A stretch of 64,000 nucleotides of DNA from Allofrancisella guangzhouensis (GCF_000815225.1 NZ_CP010427.1:992001-1056000), one strand, 5' to 3'; counted from the stretch's first letter, positions 45,165-55,006 are shown. Made by a program: numbers and translations. The notes: generated by a model from the sequence alone, not told the origin.

Positions 45165-45238
45165 AACTTTATTATTTTTTATAAAAGATATACAATGTAA
45201 TGCTATATATTATCAGCAAAATATAAAAGATTAAATAA

Positions 45239-45670
45239 ATGAATAAAGTTAATAAATTTGCCGTTGTAGACTATAGTGCTGTACAAATGTACGATTTGGT
45301 GAATGATATCAAAAGCTATCCACAATTTCTACCAATGTGCTATGATGTTGAAATCTTTGAACAAACTGAAACAGAAGCAAAAGCTTCTTTAAAAATAAAG
45401 TCTGGATTTGCGAAATTAGATCTTGCAACACATAACACTATGGTGAAAAACCAACATATTCATTTGAATTTAATAAGTGGTCCTTTCAAAACCCTTACAG
45501 GTGATTGGAGTTTTGAGCCACAAGGTGAGAATTCATGTAGAGTTTCTTTAGATATGGAGTTTACATTTGAAAATAAATTTGTAGAAATAGCCCTTGGTCC
45601 AGTATTTCGAGGCTTAGCAAATAAAATGTTAGAGGCGTTTTGTAAACGTGCAGGAGAGGTTTATAAATAA
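45239..45670 (+). CDS. ratA: RatA family START/Coq10-like protein
   Basis: A 143-residue SRPBCC-fold protein. E. coli RatA was described as a ribosome-association toxin; the wider family, with yeast Coq10, binds ubiquinone. Visible blocks are VDYSAVQMYDLVNDIKSYPQFLPMC, LDLATHNTM, and LDMEFTFENKF followed by LGPVFRGLANKMLEAFCKRA. A ubiquinone-chaperone role is as plausible as a toxin role. It is divergent from smpB and immediately precedes ratB. Confidence 0.9.
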   Translation: MNKVNKFAVVDYSAVQMYDLVNDIKSYPQFLPMCYDVEIFEQTETEAKASLKIKSGFAKLDLATHNTMVKNQHIHLNLISGPFKTLTGDWSFEPQGENSCRVSLDMEFTFENKFVEIALGPVFRGLANKMLEAFCKRAGEVYK

Positions 45671-45979
45671 GTGAGAGTAGAAATTATATATCCGCTTCCT
45701 AATAAGCAAAAATCTTTTTTTATTGAGTTTGAAGGAAAGCATCTTACAGTAAGACAAGCTATAGAAGAATCCAAAATCATGCATGAATACCCGGAATTAA
45801 ATAATTTCCAAAATCTTAGAGTAGGTATATATGGTCAGGTTGTTGATTTAGATAATCATATCAATGATAGAGATAGAATAGAAATATATAGAGATTTAAC
45901 TATCGATCCTAAAAAAGCTCGGATGCTAAGAGCTGAGCAAAAACGTAAAAAAGAAGGTATTAGGCTTTTCGGTGCATGA
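45671..45979 (+). CDS. ratB: RnfH/RatB ubiquitin-like family protein
   Basis: A 102-residue beta-grasp protein of the RnfH (UPF0125) family. It starts with GTG directly after the ratA stop codon, with GGAGAGG upstream. The pattern RVEIIYPLPNKQ, RQAIEESKIMHEYPEL, VGIYGQVVDLDNHINDRDRIEIYRDL and PKKAR matches the family, including the terminal basic segment. Function is unresolved. The RAYT gene follows after only three bases. Confidence 0.9.
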   Translation: MRVEIIYPLPNKQKSFFIEFEGKHLTVRQAIEESKIMHEYPELNNFQNLRVGIYGQVVDLDNHINDRDRIEIYRDLTIDPKKARMLRAEQKRKKEGIRLFGA

Positions 45980-45982
45980 TTT

Positions 45983-46546
45983 ATGCAAACTTTTGTTAAA
46001 AGAAAATCTACTAGAATCAAAGGATATGATTATTCACAGAATGGCTACTACTTTATAACTATCTGCACCAAAAATAGAGTAAATTATTTTGGTAATGTAT
46101 CTAATAATGGTCAGATTGCGTTGAATAGTTATGGTAGTATTGTGTATGAGTGTTGGAAGAGTATTCCGCAACATTATAGTAAAGCTTATTTAGATGAATT
46201 TGTTATAATGCCAAACCATATCCATGGTATTTTAATTATAAATAATAATGTAGAGACAGAACAGTATTCTGTCTTATCAAAAGGTAATTCATTATCAATG
46301 ACAGCACAATATGCTGTCACTACAAATAGAATAGGTTTATCTCAAATCCTCAAATCTTATAAAGAGATGTGTACAAAAAATATCAGAAATAATCTAGGGG
46401 ATAATAAATTTCAATGGCAACGTTCATTCTATGATCATGTAATTAGGGATGAAAAATCACTTTTAAAAATCAGAGAATATATTCAAAATAATCCCACTAA
46501 ATGGCACCTAGATAAGTATAATTGTGAGAAGCAAGATGGGCACTAG
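45983..46546 (+). CDS. REP-associated tyrosine transposase (RAYT, TnpA_REP)
   Basis: A 187-residue Y1-HUH single-strand transposase of the kind that mobilises REP palindromes. Markers are the N-terminal KSTRIKGYDYSQNGYYFITICT, the HUH motif in FVIMPNHIHGILII, and the nucleophile tyrosine helix SLLKIREYIQNNPTKW. The central variable loop (about residues 90-115) is encoded by two REP-like hairpins described separately. The gene starts three bases after ratB and overlaps the downstream oxidase gene by 11 bases. It is thus embedded in a housekeeping transcription unit, and read-through expression is likely. The frame is intact. Confidence 0.9.
   Translation: MQTFVKRKSTRIKGYDYSQNGYYFITICTKNRVNYFGNVSNNGQIALNSYGSIVYECWKSIPQHYSKAYLDEFVIMPNHIHGILIINNNVETEQYSVLSKGNSLSMTAQYAVTTNRIGLSQILKSYKEMCTKNIRNNLGDNKFQWQRSFYDHVIRDEKSLLKIREYIQNNPTKWHLDKYNCEKQDGH
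46254..46319 (+). repeat. Two REP-like palindromes inside the RAYT coding sequence
   Basis: AGACAGAA (46254-46261) pairs with TTCTGTCT (46267-46274) across a five-base loop. TGACAGCA (46299-46306) pairs with TGCTGTCA (46312-46319), also across five bases (CAATA). Both 8-bp stems share the GACAG core and loop length. They lie 24 bases apart, in the variable loop of the transposase. Paired short palindromes are the usual substrate of RAYT enzymes (BIME-like organisation). Confidence 0.7.
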
Positions 46547-47735
46547 GAGAATAGCTATTGTCGGAACAGGTCTTGCTGGGTGTTCTTTAGCTTATGAGTT
46601 AAGTAAATTAAATTTTTTTGATATCACAATTTTTGATAAAAATTGTCAAATAGCTAATGATGCTTCAGGTAACTTTGCCGGAATTTTAGCGCCATATTTG
46701 ACTTCTGATAATAATTATTCGGACCAGTTTCATACTTTGGGCTACAAATTATTATTAGATTTTATAGATGAGTATAAAAGTAATTTAGAGATTTGTAATA
46801 AAGGTGTGCTACAAATATTAAGTAATGAAAAAGAGCAAAAAAGGTACGAAAAAATATTTAATAAAAGAAACATATCTTATAATCTGGCCAAGATTTTATC
46901 AGCCAAGCAGCTTTCAGAGTTTATAAATATAAACACGTCAAATCAAGCTGTATATTATCCTAATGCTTTGTCACTAGTGCCTAAAAGTATTTGTCAATTG
47001 TGGTTAAAGTTATCAAGCGCTAAATTGATTCTAGATACTGAGCTAGTAGACATTAAAAAACTAGATTCTAATAGTTGGCTTCTTGAGTTCGATGGTTTTA
47101 ATGAAAGATTTGATATTGTTATTTTTGCAGGAGGATATGAGCTTTTTAAAAAAATCTCCTATCTTCAAAAAATTCCAGTCTACCCATCTCAAGGGCAGCT
47201 AACTGTTATTAATACAGCTTTTGATATAAAAAACACAATTAAGGATAAAGTATACATAATTCCAAACTATAAAAATAACCTGCAAGTTATAGGAGCAACC
47301 TTTAGAGAAAATAATGATATAACAGGAGAGGTTAGAGATTCTGATAATGAATATAACTTATTTCAAATTAAACATATGCTGCCAGATTTATCTAAAGTCG
47401 ACATAAATATAGTAGATTCAAGAGTAGCAACAAGATGTGTCACTTCAGACCATTTACCATTAGTAGGTAAACTTGTAAATTACGATAAGTTTGAACAAGA
47501 TTTTTATAAACCTCTCTCAAAAGGTTATCCAAAGTCAAAAATGCCACAAGTAGAGTATGAAAGTGGCTTATATTTGTCTTCGGGATTTGGCTCAAAAGGT
47601 TTATGCTCGTCTTTAGTAGCAGCAAAAATTATCACCGCACAAATTACAAATCAAACGAATATAGTTACTAATAAGCTATTAGAAGCTTTATCGCCTCAAA
47701 GGTTTTGGGTTAGAAGTTTTAACAAAACACTTTGA
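46536..47735 (+). CDS. FAD-dependent oxidoreductase, stand-alone MnmC(o)-like
   Basis: A 399-residue flavoprotein from the ATG at 46536 (a GTG 12 bases earlier is less likely). The Rossmann start is RRIAIVGTGLAGCSLAYELSK, with ASGNFAGILAPYLTSD following and SGFGSKGLCSSLVAAKIITAQI near the end, then LEALSPQRFWVR. These are hallmarks of the C-terminal oxidase half of MnmC. That half removes the carboxymethyl group from cmnm5U34 in tRNA. E. coli MnmC fuses this to a methyltransferase; here the methyltransferase half is absent. A D-amino-acid dehydrogenase-like role is the main alternative. Confidence 0.78.
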   Translation: MGTRRIAIVGTGLAGCSLAYELSKLNFFDITIFDKNCQIANDASGNFAGILAPYLTSDNNYSDQFHTLGYKLLLDFIDEYKSNLEICNKGVLQILSNEKEQKRYEKIFNKRNISYNLAKILSAKQLSEFININTSNQAVYYPNALSLVPKSICQLWLKLSSAKLILDTELVDIKKLDSNSWLLEFDGFNERFDIVIFAGGYELFKKISYLQKIPVYPSQGQLTVINTAFDIKNTIKDKVYIIPNYKNNLQVIGATFRENNDITGEVRDSDNEYNLFQIKHMLPDLSKVDINIVDSRVATRCVTSDHLPLVGKLVNYDKFEQDFYKPLSKGYPKSKMPQVEYESGLYLSSGFGSKGLCSSLVAAKIITAQITNQTNIVTNKLLEALSPQRFWVRSFNKTL

Positions 47736-47861
47736 GCTACATTTTCTACCCCTCCGCAATCTATGGGAAATTAGATCCAACTTTTATAAAATTAACTAGC
47801 TTTATTTTTGCTACTATAAAATGATATTTATTTTAAATTTTTATCTTTTAAATAATATAAA

Positions 47862-48713
47862 ATGGAATTTCAAGATATTAAAATAAAAATAATAAAAGAA
47901 TTTGATAAATATATTAGTAACAAATTTGTTAATGTTTTTACAAACCATCGTCATAATAGGAGAGCTATTAATGCAAAAAATAATATTCTTTTAGCCCACA
48001 ATATTACTACTATTAAATGGATAATTGCAAATGAAAAATGCCTTCTTGAGACAGGTAAACCATTATCTAAGATAAATAGTGAATGTAATAAATATAATAG
48101 TTCTAGGTACTCGAATCAAATAAAAAACCATAAAAATAACTTAAATCAATCAACTTATTACAAACGAATAAAAGAGTGCCAAAACTTAATAAATTCAGTT
48201 GAAAATATTAGAACTTATAGAGATTCTTTTAAATTATTAAAAATATATGATAATCAAACAACATTTCAGAGTGAAGCATTAGATGTAAAAGATAGAAAAG
48301 GAATAGATGATAGTTTCATTTTAAAAGAGAATGATGTTATAAGCCTCGATCCAAACTCATATTACATTTATTTGATTTACTCTAACAGATACCTTGATTA
48401 TAATCCTGAAATGAGAATAGTTAAGGCTCTATCATGTGGGACAATGAGGCACCATTCTACACTTGCTCATTATGGTAGGTTTGATGCAAAATATTATGAA
48501 AAATTTGGTATAAAAAAAGACGTTCAAATTCTTATGGGTGGGGAAATAATTACGGAAGAAAACCCATATGAAGTTGTTATTTCAAATAAGAGTGGACATT
48601 TTAGACCAACTAATTTAGCTTTCAATGATTATATGGAATTCATATCTAAAACATTGGGTGATCTTTACAAAATTAAATTCGTTAATTCACCTTATTCAAG
48701 ATTTGCAATTTAA
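47862..48713 (+). CDS. Orphan protein with effector-like C-terminal motif
   Basis: A 283-residue protein of unknown function with no signal peptide or membrane segment. The N-terminal 130 residues are basic, helical and Asn/Lys-rich. The C-terminal part runs SCGTMRHHSTLAHYGRF, then VQILMGGEIITEE, then EVVISNKSGHFRPT (SNKSGHFRP at about 241-249). The order HHS..L, GGEI, SNKSGHFRP resembles a block I recall from assorted bacterial toxin- or effector-like proteins, with conserved His and Ser that could be catalytic. I cannot confirm the family. It stands alone between the MnmC-like gene and typA. Confidence 0.65.
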   Translation: MEFQDIKIKIIKEFDKYISNKFVNVFTNHRHNRRAINAKNNILLAHNITTIKWIIANEKCLLETGKPLSKINSECNKYNSSRYSNQIKNHKNNLNQSTYYKRIKECQNLINSVENIRTYRDSFKLLKIYDNQTTFQSEALDVKDRKGIDDSFILKENDVISLDPNSYYIYLIYSNRYLDYNPEMRIVKALSCGTMRHHSTLAHYGRFDAKYYEKFGIKKDVQILMGGEIITEENPYEVVISNKSGHFRPTNLAFNDYMEFISKTLGDLYKIKFVNSPYSRFAI

Positions 48714-48800
48714 GCTATATCAAGTATTTGATGCTGAACTTAATTTTGTTTCTTTTTGGACAGACAGAAACCTGAGTATAGGTGATAGCGTAATATTTAT

Positions 48801-50618
48801 TTAAATCATACCTCTAGAGGCTTTTTTGCGATCACTTTCTGTAAGATGTTTCTTTCTAAGCCTAATTGATAGGGGAGTGATTTCTACAAGTTCATCATCT
48901 TCGATAAACTCTAAAGCATATTCTAGAGTTAGTTTTATTGGTGGAACTAAAATAACAGCATCATCTTTACCAGAAGCACGAACGTTAGTTAGTTGCTTAC
49001 CTTTACATGGGTTTACAGCCAAGTCATTATCTCTACTATGAATACCTATAATCATTCCTTCATAAACTTCTGTACCATGTCCTATAAACATTCTTCCACG
49101 CTCTTGCAGATTAAATAAAGCAAAAGCCAAAGCTTTACCAGCACACATAGACACTAGAGTACCATTTTGACGGGTTTCTAAAGATTGTTTCTTCATTGGT
49201 CCATAGTGATCAAATACTTTATTTAATATGCCCGATCCAGAGGTGATAGTTAGAAACTCTGTATAAAAACCTATCAAACCTCTAGATGGTACTATAAACT
49301 CAAGTTTTACACGACCTTTCCCATCTGGTTCCATGTTTTTAAGCTCACCTTGACGTAAGCCCATTTTTTCCATTACAGTACCTTGATGTTCTTCATCTAT
49401 ATTTATAATAGCATGCTCGTATGGCTCATGCTTCTCACCATTAACTTCTTTAAAAATTACCTGAGGACGAGATACAGCTATTTCAAAACCTTCACGACGC
49501 ATATTTTCTAGTAAAATAGATAAATGCAACTCGCCACGCCCAGAAACTTTAAATTTATCAGGATCATCTAGTTGTTCAACACGTAAAGCAACATTATGGA
49601 TTAGTTCTTTTTCAAGTCTTTCTTTAATTTGACGAGAAGTTACAAATTTACCTTCCTTACCAGCAAAAGGGGAGTTATTCACTTGAAATGTCATACTAAT
49701 TGTTGGTTCATCTACAGATAGCGGTGGTAAAGCTTCAGCATGTTCAGGGTTACATAGAGTATCAGATATTTTTAAACCATCCATACCTGTTACACATACA
49801 ATATCCCCAGCACTAGCCTCAGAAACTTCATTTCTATCTAAACCTAAATATCCTAATATTTGTAAAATTCTACCGTTTCTTTTTTGTCCAGCAGCGTTGA
49901 TTATAGTTACAGGAGTATTTGTTTTTATAGATCCTCTTTGAATACGGCCAATACCAATAGTCCCTAAAAAGCTTGAATAATCTAAAGATGATATCTGCAT
50001 TTGGAAAGGTCCTTTTTCATCTACTTTTGGTGCGTCAACTTTGTTAATAATAGCGTTAAAAAGATCACTCATATCAGTAGTTTGCTTTTCTAAATTATCA
50101 GTAGCAAAACCATTTATAGCTGAAGCATAAATTATAGGAAAATCTAATTGCTCATCAGTAGCACCAAGTCTATCAAATAAATCAAATACTTGATCAACTA
50201 CCCAATCAGGGCGAGCACCATCCCTGTCAATCTTATTAATAACTACAATTGGCTTTAAACCTTTTGCAAAGGCTTTTTCTGTTACAAATCTTGTTTGTGG
50301 CATAGGCCCATCAACAGCATCTACTAGTAAGAGTACAGAATCTACCATTGAAAGTACGCGTTCAACCTCGCCACCAAAATCAGCATGTCCTGGAGTATCA
50401 ACGATATTAATACGATAATCTTTATAATTAAGAGCCGTATTCTTAGCTAGAATTGTAATACCTCTTTCTTTTTCAATATCATTTGAATCCATAACCCTTT
50501 CAACTTCAGGACCACGATTTTTTAAAGTTCCTGACTGTTGTAGTAATTTGTCAACAAGAGTAGTTTTACCATGGTCTACATGGGCGATAATAGCAATATT
50601 TCTTAAATTTTTAAGCAT
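48801..50618 (-). CDS. typA: Ribosome-associated GTPase TypA/BipA
   Basis: A 605-residue translational GTPase that aids 50S assembly at low temperature and under stress. Motifs in order: G1 [12 protein letters not shown], the G2 loop ERGITI, G3 [12 protein letters not shown] and G4 [13 protein letters not shown]-like domains and the BipA-specific C-terminal domain ([16 protein letters not shown]) follow. It lies about 270 bases downstream of the DAHP synthase gene on the same strand, probably with its own promoter. Confidence 0.96.
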   Translation of the reverse strand: MLKNLRNIAIIAHVDHGKTTLVDKLLQQSGTLKNRGPEVERVMDSNDIEKERGITILAKNTALNYKDYRINIVDTPGHADFGGEVERVLSMVDSVLLLVDAVDGPMPQTRFVTEKAFAKGLKPIVVINKIDRDGARPDWVVDQVFDLFDRLGATDEQLDFPIIYASAINGFATDNLEKQTTDMSDLFNAIINKVDAPKVDEKGPFQMQISSLDYSSFLGTIGIGRIQRGSIKTNTPVTIINAAGQKRNGRILQILGYLGLDRNEVSEASAGDIVCVTGMDGLKISDTLCNPEHAEALPPLSVDEPTISMTFQVNNSPFAGKEGKFVTSRQIKERLEKELIHNVALRVEQLDDPDKFKVSGRGELHLSILLENMRREGFEIAVSRPQVIFKEVNGEKHEPYEHAIINIDEEHQGTVMEKMGLRQGELKNMEPDGKGRVKLEFIVPSRGLIGFYTEFLTITSGSGILNKVFDHYGPMKKQSLETRQNGTLVSMCAGKALAFALFNLQERGRMFIGHGTEVYEGMIIGIHSRDNDLAVNPCKGKQLTNVRASGKDDAVILVPPIKLTLEYALEFIEDDELVEITPLSIRLRKKHLTESDRKKASRGMI

Positions 50619-50890
50619 GTAATTTACCTATTTTTATAAAATCAAAGATAATTATAGACTAATAACGAAAAAAAGTACCTAAAAATAGTTTATAAACTTT
50701 AGGTTTTGTATCGCTTATTTAACTCTATAAATAAGATTTTAAAACTAATATGATCATTTCCTTGCAGGAGGAAATCTTTACTTGTTTTTCATATTTTAAT
50801 AAATTTGTATTTTTACAGGTGTTGTGATATTTGTTTACAATAATATAATGAGTGTTTTGTAAGATAATAAAAAACAATATGCTTAATTAT

Positions 50891-52003
50891 TTATAACAGA
50901 GAAAATTGAGATTCTTCTTTAACTTCTTTTTTTTCTTGAGAATTTCTTCTTTGTTGAACAGCTTCTGATAACATTTCTAACATTTCTACTGTTTCATCGA
51001 AACTTACACAAGCATCTGTAACACTTTTACCATACTCTAAAGGTTTTTTATTAATATCTTGACTTCCTGCTACAAGATTACTTTCTATCATAATACCAAA
51101 TATATCATTACTTTGAGCAATTTGCTTACAAATATCAGCAAGTACAGCTTTTTGTTTCGAGTGGTCTTTTTGACTATTACCGTGACTACAGTCAATCATT
51201 ACTTTAGTATCTAAACCAGCTTTTTTGAGCTTTGCAATACATTCATCAACGTGCTCTTTACTAAAGTTAGGTCCAGAGGCTCCACCACGTAAGATCACAT
51301 GACCATTTTTATTCCCTTTGGTTTCATATATTGCTGTAGCACCAGCTTTTGTAGTGCTTAAAAAGTGGTGAGAGTATGTTGCAGCTTTTATTGCATCTAC
51401 AGCTACCTGGATATCACCATTTGTAGCATTTTTAAAGCCTATGGGTGCAGATAGACCAGAAGCAAGTTCTCTATGAACTTGGCTTTCGACAGTTCTAGCT
51501 CCAATAGCTCCCCAAGATACTAATTCTGCAAAATATTGTGGTGTGATAACATCTAAGAATTCAGTAGCACAAGCAATACCCATAGCTGTTATATCTGATA
51601 GTAATTTACGAGCTAGTCTTAGACCTTTATTGATATCATAAGAATTATTAAGGTTAGGGTCGTTTATAAGTCCTTTCCAACCTATTGTAGTACGGGGTTT
51701 TTCAAAATAGACTCTCATTAAAATAAGGATTTCTTTTTCAAACTTTTTAACTTCTTTTTTGAGTTTGGCAGCATATTCTAAAGCAGCATCTGTATCATGT
51801 ATTGAGCATGGACCTACAACTACAAGGACTCTATCATCTTTACCATGAATTATATCAGCAACATCCTCACGCGACTTTTTAACTGTGTTATATGACTCTT
51901 TAGAAAGAGGGATTTCCTCAATTAAAACTTCAGCTGGTATCAGTACTTTCTTTTTTTGAATGTTCACGTTTGAAACTTTAGCAAATTTTTTATCATCAAT
52001 CAT
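50891..52003 (-). CDS. 3-deoxy-7-phosphoheptulonate synthase, class I (AroF/G/H type)
   Basis: First enzyme of the shikimate pathway, condensing PEP and erythrose 4-phosphate. The 370-residue product has VVGPCSIHDTDAALEYA, MRVYFEKPRTTIGWKGLINDP, GARTVESQVHRELASGLSAPIGFKN, the HVILRGG segment and DCSHGNSQKDH in class I order. Which aromatic amino acid inhibits it cannot be read here, so no aroF/G/H symbol is given. A short Lys/Glu-rich tail extends past the usual end. An AAGGG precedes the start. Confidence 0.94.
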   Translation of the reverse strand: MIDDKKFAKVSNVNIQKKKVLIPAEVLIEEIPLSKESYNTVKKSREDVADIIHGKDDRVLVVVGPCSIHDTDAALEYAAKLKKEVKKFEKEILILMRVYFEKPRTTIGWKGLINDPNLNNSYDINKGLRLARKLLSDITAMGIACATEFLDVITPQYFAELVSWGAIGARTVESQVHRELASGLSAPIGFKNATNGDIQVAVDAIKAATYSHHFLSTTKAGATAIYETKGNKNGHVILRGGASGPNFSKEHVDECIAKLKKAGLDTKVMIDCSHGNSQKDHSKQKAVLADICKQIAQSNDIFGIMIESNLVAGSQDINKKPLEYGKSVTDACVSFDETVEMLEMLSEAVQQRRNSQEKKEVKEESQFSLL

Positions 52004-52039
52004 TAAAATAAAAACCCTTATTATAATTTTTTGTATTAT

Positions 52040-53410
52040 TTATTTTCTTTTTCCAAATAGAGGCATATTTGCCATACCTTGCATCGCAGACATGCGTTTC
52101 ATCATATTTGCCATACCGCCTTTTTTACCTACAACATCTTTCATCATTTTTTTCATTTGAGTGTGTTGTTGTAACAATTTATTAAGATCTTGAATAGTAG
52201 TTCCAGAGCCTCTAATAATTCTTTGTTTTCTACTATGTTTAATAAGCTCTGGTTTTTTGCGCTCAAGAGGAGTCATTGAATCTATCATAGCTTCAATTTT
52301 TTTAAACATTTCATCGCCTATATTGCCTGGCATATTTGGTATATTTGGTAATTTTGACATTATAGAGCCAACACCCCCCATTTTTTTCATTTGTGAAATT
52401 TGGTTCTTAAAATCTTCTAGATCAAAATTTTTACCACTTTTTAATTTCTTAGTAAGTTTTTGAGCAGCATCTTTTTCAGTTTTTTGTTCTATACTTTCTA
52501 TCAGACTAAGCACATCTCCCATACCGAGGATTTTAGAAGCGACTCTATCAGGATGAAAAGGTTCTAAAGCATCAGTTTTTTCACCAGTACCTAAGAATTT
52601 GATAGGTTTACCAGTTATTTCCCTGATTGATAAGGCTGCACCACCTCTAGCATCACCATCAGTTTTAGTTAGTACTATACCAGTTAGTTCTAAAGCATTA
52701 TTGAAAGCTTGAGCAGTTACAGCAGCATCTTGACCAGTCATGCTATCTACAGTGAATAGTGTCTCTATAGGTTTTGCTATTTTATGGATTTGTTTGATTT
52801 CATCCATCATGGATTCATCTATATGTAATCTACCCGCAGTATCTATTATGAGCACATCAGCTAGCTTAGTTTTTGCTGCCTTAATAGCTTGAATAACTAT
52901 AAAATCAGGCTTATGATTAATATTAGACTCAAAAAAATCAATTTCTAAACTATTAGCTAAAGTTCTTAACTGATCAATAGCAGCAGGGCGATAAATATCA
53001 GCACTTACTACCATTACTTTTTTCTTATGCTTTTCTTTTAAATATTTAGCTAATTTTGCTGTAGACGTTGTTTTACCAGCACCTTGTAAACCAGCCATTA
53101 ATATAACAGCAGGCGGTTGAGTTTTAAGATTTATTGGTGCAGCTTCTTCACCAAGAGCTTTTTCTAATTCTTTTTTTACAAAAGATACAAAAGTCTGATC
53201 TGGTGTGAGGCTTTTTTTAACTTCTTCACCGATAGCCTTTTCTTTGATATTCTCAATAAATTTCTTTACCACAGGTAAAGCTACGTCTGCTTCTAGTAGT
53301 GATACCCTAATATCACGTAAGGCAGATTGAATATTCTCTTCTGTAAGAGAGGTTTGTCCTTTTAATTTATTAAAAGAAGATTGTAATTTTTCCGATAAAC
53401 TAGTAAACAT
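52040..53410 (-). CDS. ffh: Signal recognition particle protein Ffh
   Basis: Ffh with 4.5S RNA targets nascent membrane proteins to the translocon. The 456-residue product has the N domain (EENIQSALRDIRVSLLEADVAL), the G domain with AGLQGAGKTTSTAKLA, DTAGRL, TKTDGDARGGAALS, and a Met-rich M domain ending in GMANMMKRMSAMQGMANM. The length matches E. coli Ffh (453). It is the first gene of its strand group, 37 bases upstream of the DAHP synthase gene. Confidence 0.97.
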   Translation of the reverse strand: MFTSLSEKLQSSFNKLKGQTSLTEENIQSALRDIRVSLLEADVALPVVKKFIENIKEKAIGEEVKKSLTPDQTFVSFVKKELEKALGEEAAPINLKTQPPAVILMAGLQGAGKTTSTAKLAKYLKEKHKKKVMVVSADIYRPAAIDQLRTLANSLEIDFFESNINHKPDFIVIQAIKAAKTKLADVLIIDTAGRLHIDESMMDEIKQIHKIAKPIETLFTVDSMTGQDAAVTAQAFNNALELTGIVLTKTDGDARGGAALSIREITGKPIKFLGTGEKTDALEPFHPDRVASKILGMGDVLSLIESIEQKTEKDAAQKLTKKLKSGKNFDLEDFKNQISQMKKMGGVGSIMSKLPNIPNMPGNIGDEMFKKIEAMIDSMTPLERKKPELIKHSRKQRIIRGSGTTIQDLNKLLQQHTQMKKMMKDVVGKKGGMANMMKRMSAMQGMANMPLFGKRK

Positions 53411-53493
53411 AAGTCTATTAAGTTTTCCAACCCTTAGGGTGAATTAGTTATTAATTATTGAAATATTAACATTTTTATAGAAAATATACTATC

Positions 53494-53796
53494 TTAAGAG
53501 ATTATACTTATACCAATAACAACAAATAATAGTAAGCAAATTATAATATATGTATAGTTTTTTTCTTTTATAAAAAAGCAAAATTCTAAAAATATTCTAA
53601 AAACAGGAAAAACAATTATTAAAAATAACCCAAAATTTATAATTTTTATAGCTAACATCTCTTGACAGTTTGTTATATGTTGAGCACTACAAGTAATAAC
53701 TTCATAAGTTCGGTAGAAGAAACCTATAACTAAAGTTACTATAGAAATATACAAGTTAGATTTTAAGAATTTATGTATAATTTGGTTTTTGGTCAT
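53494..53796 (-). CDS. DUF1634-type small membrane protein
   Basis: A 100-residue protein with three predicted membrane helices (SIVTLVIGFFYRTYEVI, IINFGLFLIIVFPVFRIFL, IIICLLLFVVIGISI), consistent with the DUF1634 family. Its start overlaps the stop of the TauE/SafE gene by four bases (ATGA). DUF1634 proteins are commonly encoded beside such permeases, so it is probably a partner subunit. Family assignment is by topology and context. Confidence 0.72.
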   Translation of the reverse strand: MTKNQIIHKFLKSNLYISIVTLVIGFFYRTYEVITCSAQHITNCQEMLAIKIINFGLFLIIVFPVFRIFLEFCFFIKEKNYTYIIICLLLFVVIGISIIS

Positions 53797-54626
53797 AGAA
53801 ATAGCCCCTTACCAATCATTTGAATAGCTGCTATTAAAATAATAATAAAAAATATTATTCTTAAAGTCTTTACTGAGACAAAAGGCATAATTTTAGAACC
53901 TATTGTAGCTCCTAATAAAGTTCCTAATGCAACTGGTAGAGTGATTATGCTATCGATATAACCAGCAAAGTAATAAGTCGAAGTAGCAGCAAATGCTGTT
54001 ATTCCCATGATAAAATTACTAGTTGAAGCACTTACTTTAAATGGAATTTTCATTATCTTATCCATAGCAATTACCTTAAATGCGCCAGCCCCTATGCCTA
54101 ATAGTCCACCGATAAATCCAGCGCCCAGCATACTTAAAAAACCTAAACCAGGTTTATCAACGTTGTAGTGTATTTCTTGGTTATCAATCACAATATTATC
54201 ATTAAGTTGTAGTCTTTCTGATAACTTTGAAAAAACTTGTTTCTGATAAATTTGTCTTTTTGAGAAGCTTAAAAGCGCTACTAATACAAGCACTCCTCCA
54301 AAAATTAAGAATAAAGTAGCTGATTTTAAGGATATTGCCAGTTTTGCTCCAAGTATTCCTCCAGTTCCTGCTGCTAAGGCTAAGAAAATACCAAGTTTTT
54401 CTTTTGTAAGTCCATGAGATTTTAAAGATACCAGAGAGGTTGCTGAAGAGGTGCAGATAATAGCTACTAAAGATGCCCCAATAGTATAATGTAAAGGAAC
54501 ACTTAAAACTGTAGATAGTAGGGGGGTAATAACTAAAGCACCGCCTAAACCAACAATAGAGCCTATTGTCCCACCAAATATTGCTACTAAAAAAATGATT
54601 AATTCAAATAAAAGGTTATTTTCCAA
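53793..54626 (-). CDS. Sulfite exporter TauE/SafE family protein
   Basis: A 277-residue permease with two repeats of the TauE/SafE domain. The first repeat has GGTIGSIVGLGGALVITPLLS and the second AGFIGGLLGIGAGAFKVIAMDKI, each the family G-x-x-G-x-x-G-x-G-G motif, with about eight hydrophobic helices. Known members export sulfite, sulfoacetate or other organic anions; the substrate here is unknown. It is co-transcribed with the DUF1634-type protein and faces away from infA. Confidence 0.88.
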   Translation of the reverse strand: MENNLLFELIIFLVAIFGGTIGSIVGLGGALVITPLLSTVLSVPLHYTIGASLVAIICTSSATSLVSLKSHGLTKEKLGIFLALAAGTGGILGAKLAISLKSATLFLIFGGVLVLVALLSFSKRQIYQKQVFSKLSERLQLNDNIVIDNQEIHYNVDKPGLGFLSMLGAGFIGGLLGIGAGAFKVIAMDKIMKIPFKVSASTSNFIMGITAFAATSTYYFAGYIDSIITLPVALGTLLGATIGSKIMPFVSVKTLRIIFFIIILIAAIQMIGKGLFL

Positions 54627-54787
54627 AATAAAAGGGTTTTAAGTAACAGTTTAAATAAGAAAAGTATATCATTTCTAAAAAAGTATTTGTTGGAAATATT
54701 GAGTTTTCGTTGAAATGCTTTAGAATATAAAGCTGTTTTGTATTTAATTATATAAGTTTAAAAGATAATATAGGAGAATTAGCCACT

Positions 54788-55006
54788 ATGGCAAAAGAAG
54801 ATTGTATAGAGATGGAAGGAGTTGTTCTAGAAGCTCTTCCTAACACAATGTTCAGAGTTGAGTTAGAAAATGGTCACATTGTAACAGCTCATATTTCTGG
54901 AAAAATGAGAAAAAATTATATTCGTATATTAACAGGTGATAAAGTTGTTGTTGAGATAACTCCTTATGATTTAACAAAAGGTCGTATTAAATTCCGTAGT
55001 AAATAA
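54788..55006 (+). CDS. infA: Translation initiation factor IF-1
   Basis: A 72-residue S1-like OB-fold protein that occupies the A site during initiation. The sequence is near-canonical ([47 protein letters not shown]). AGGAG lies about eight bases before the ATG. It is monocistronic. Confidence 0.98.
   Translation: MAKEDCIEMEGVVLEALPNTMFRVELENGHIVTAHISGKMRKNYIRILTGDKVVVEITPYDLTKGRIKFRSK

Noticed and set aside
45239-45979. RatAB as a true toxin-antitoxin pair
   Set aside because: The gene order is conserved next to smpB in many genomes and the RatA fold is Coq10-like; the sequence alone does not support a toxin function here.
50750-50800. Terminator hairpin ATTTCC..GGAAAT after the DAHP synthase gene
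   Set aside because: The U-run lies on the plus-strand side where no gene is ending; in the minus direction no U-run follows.
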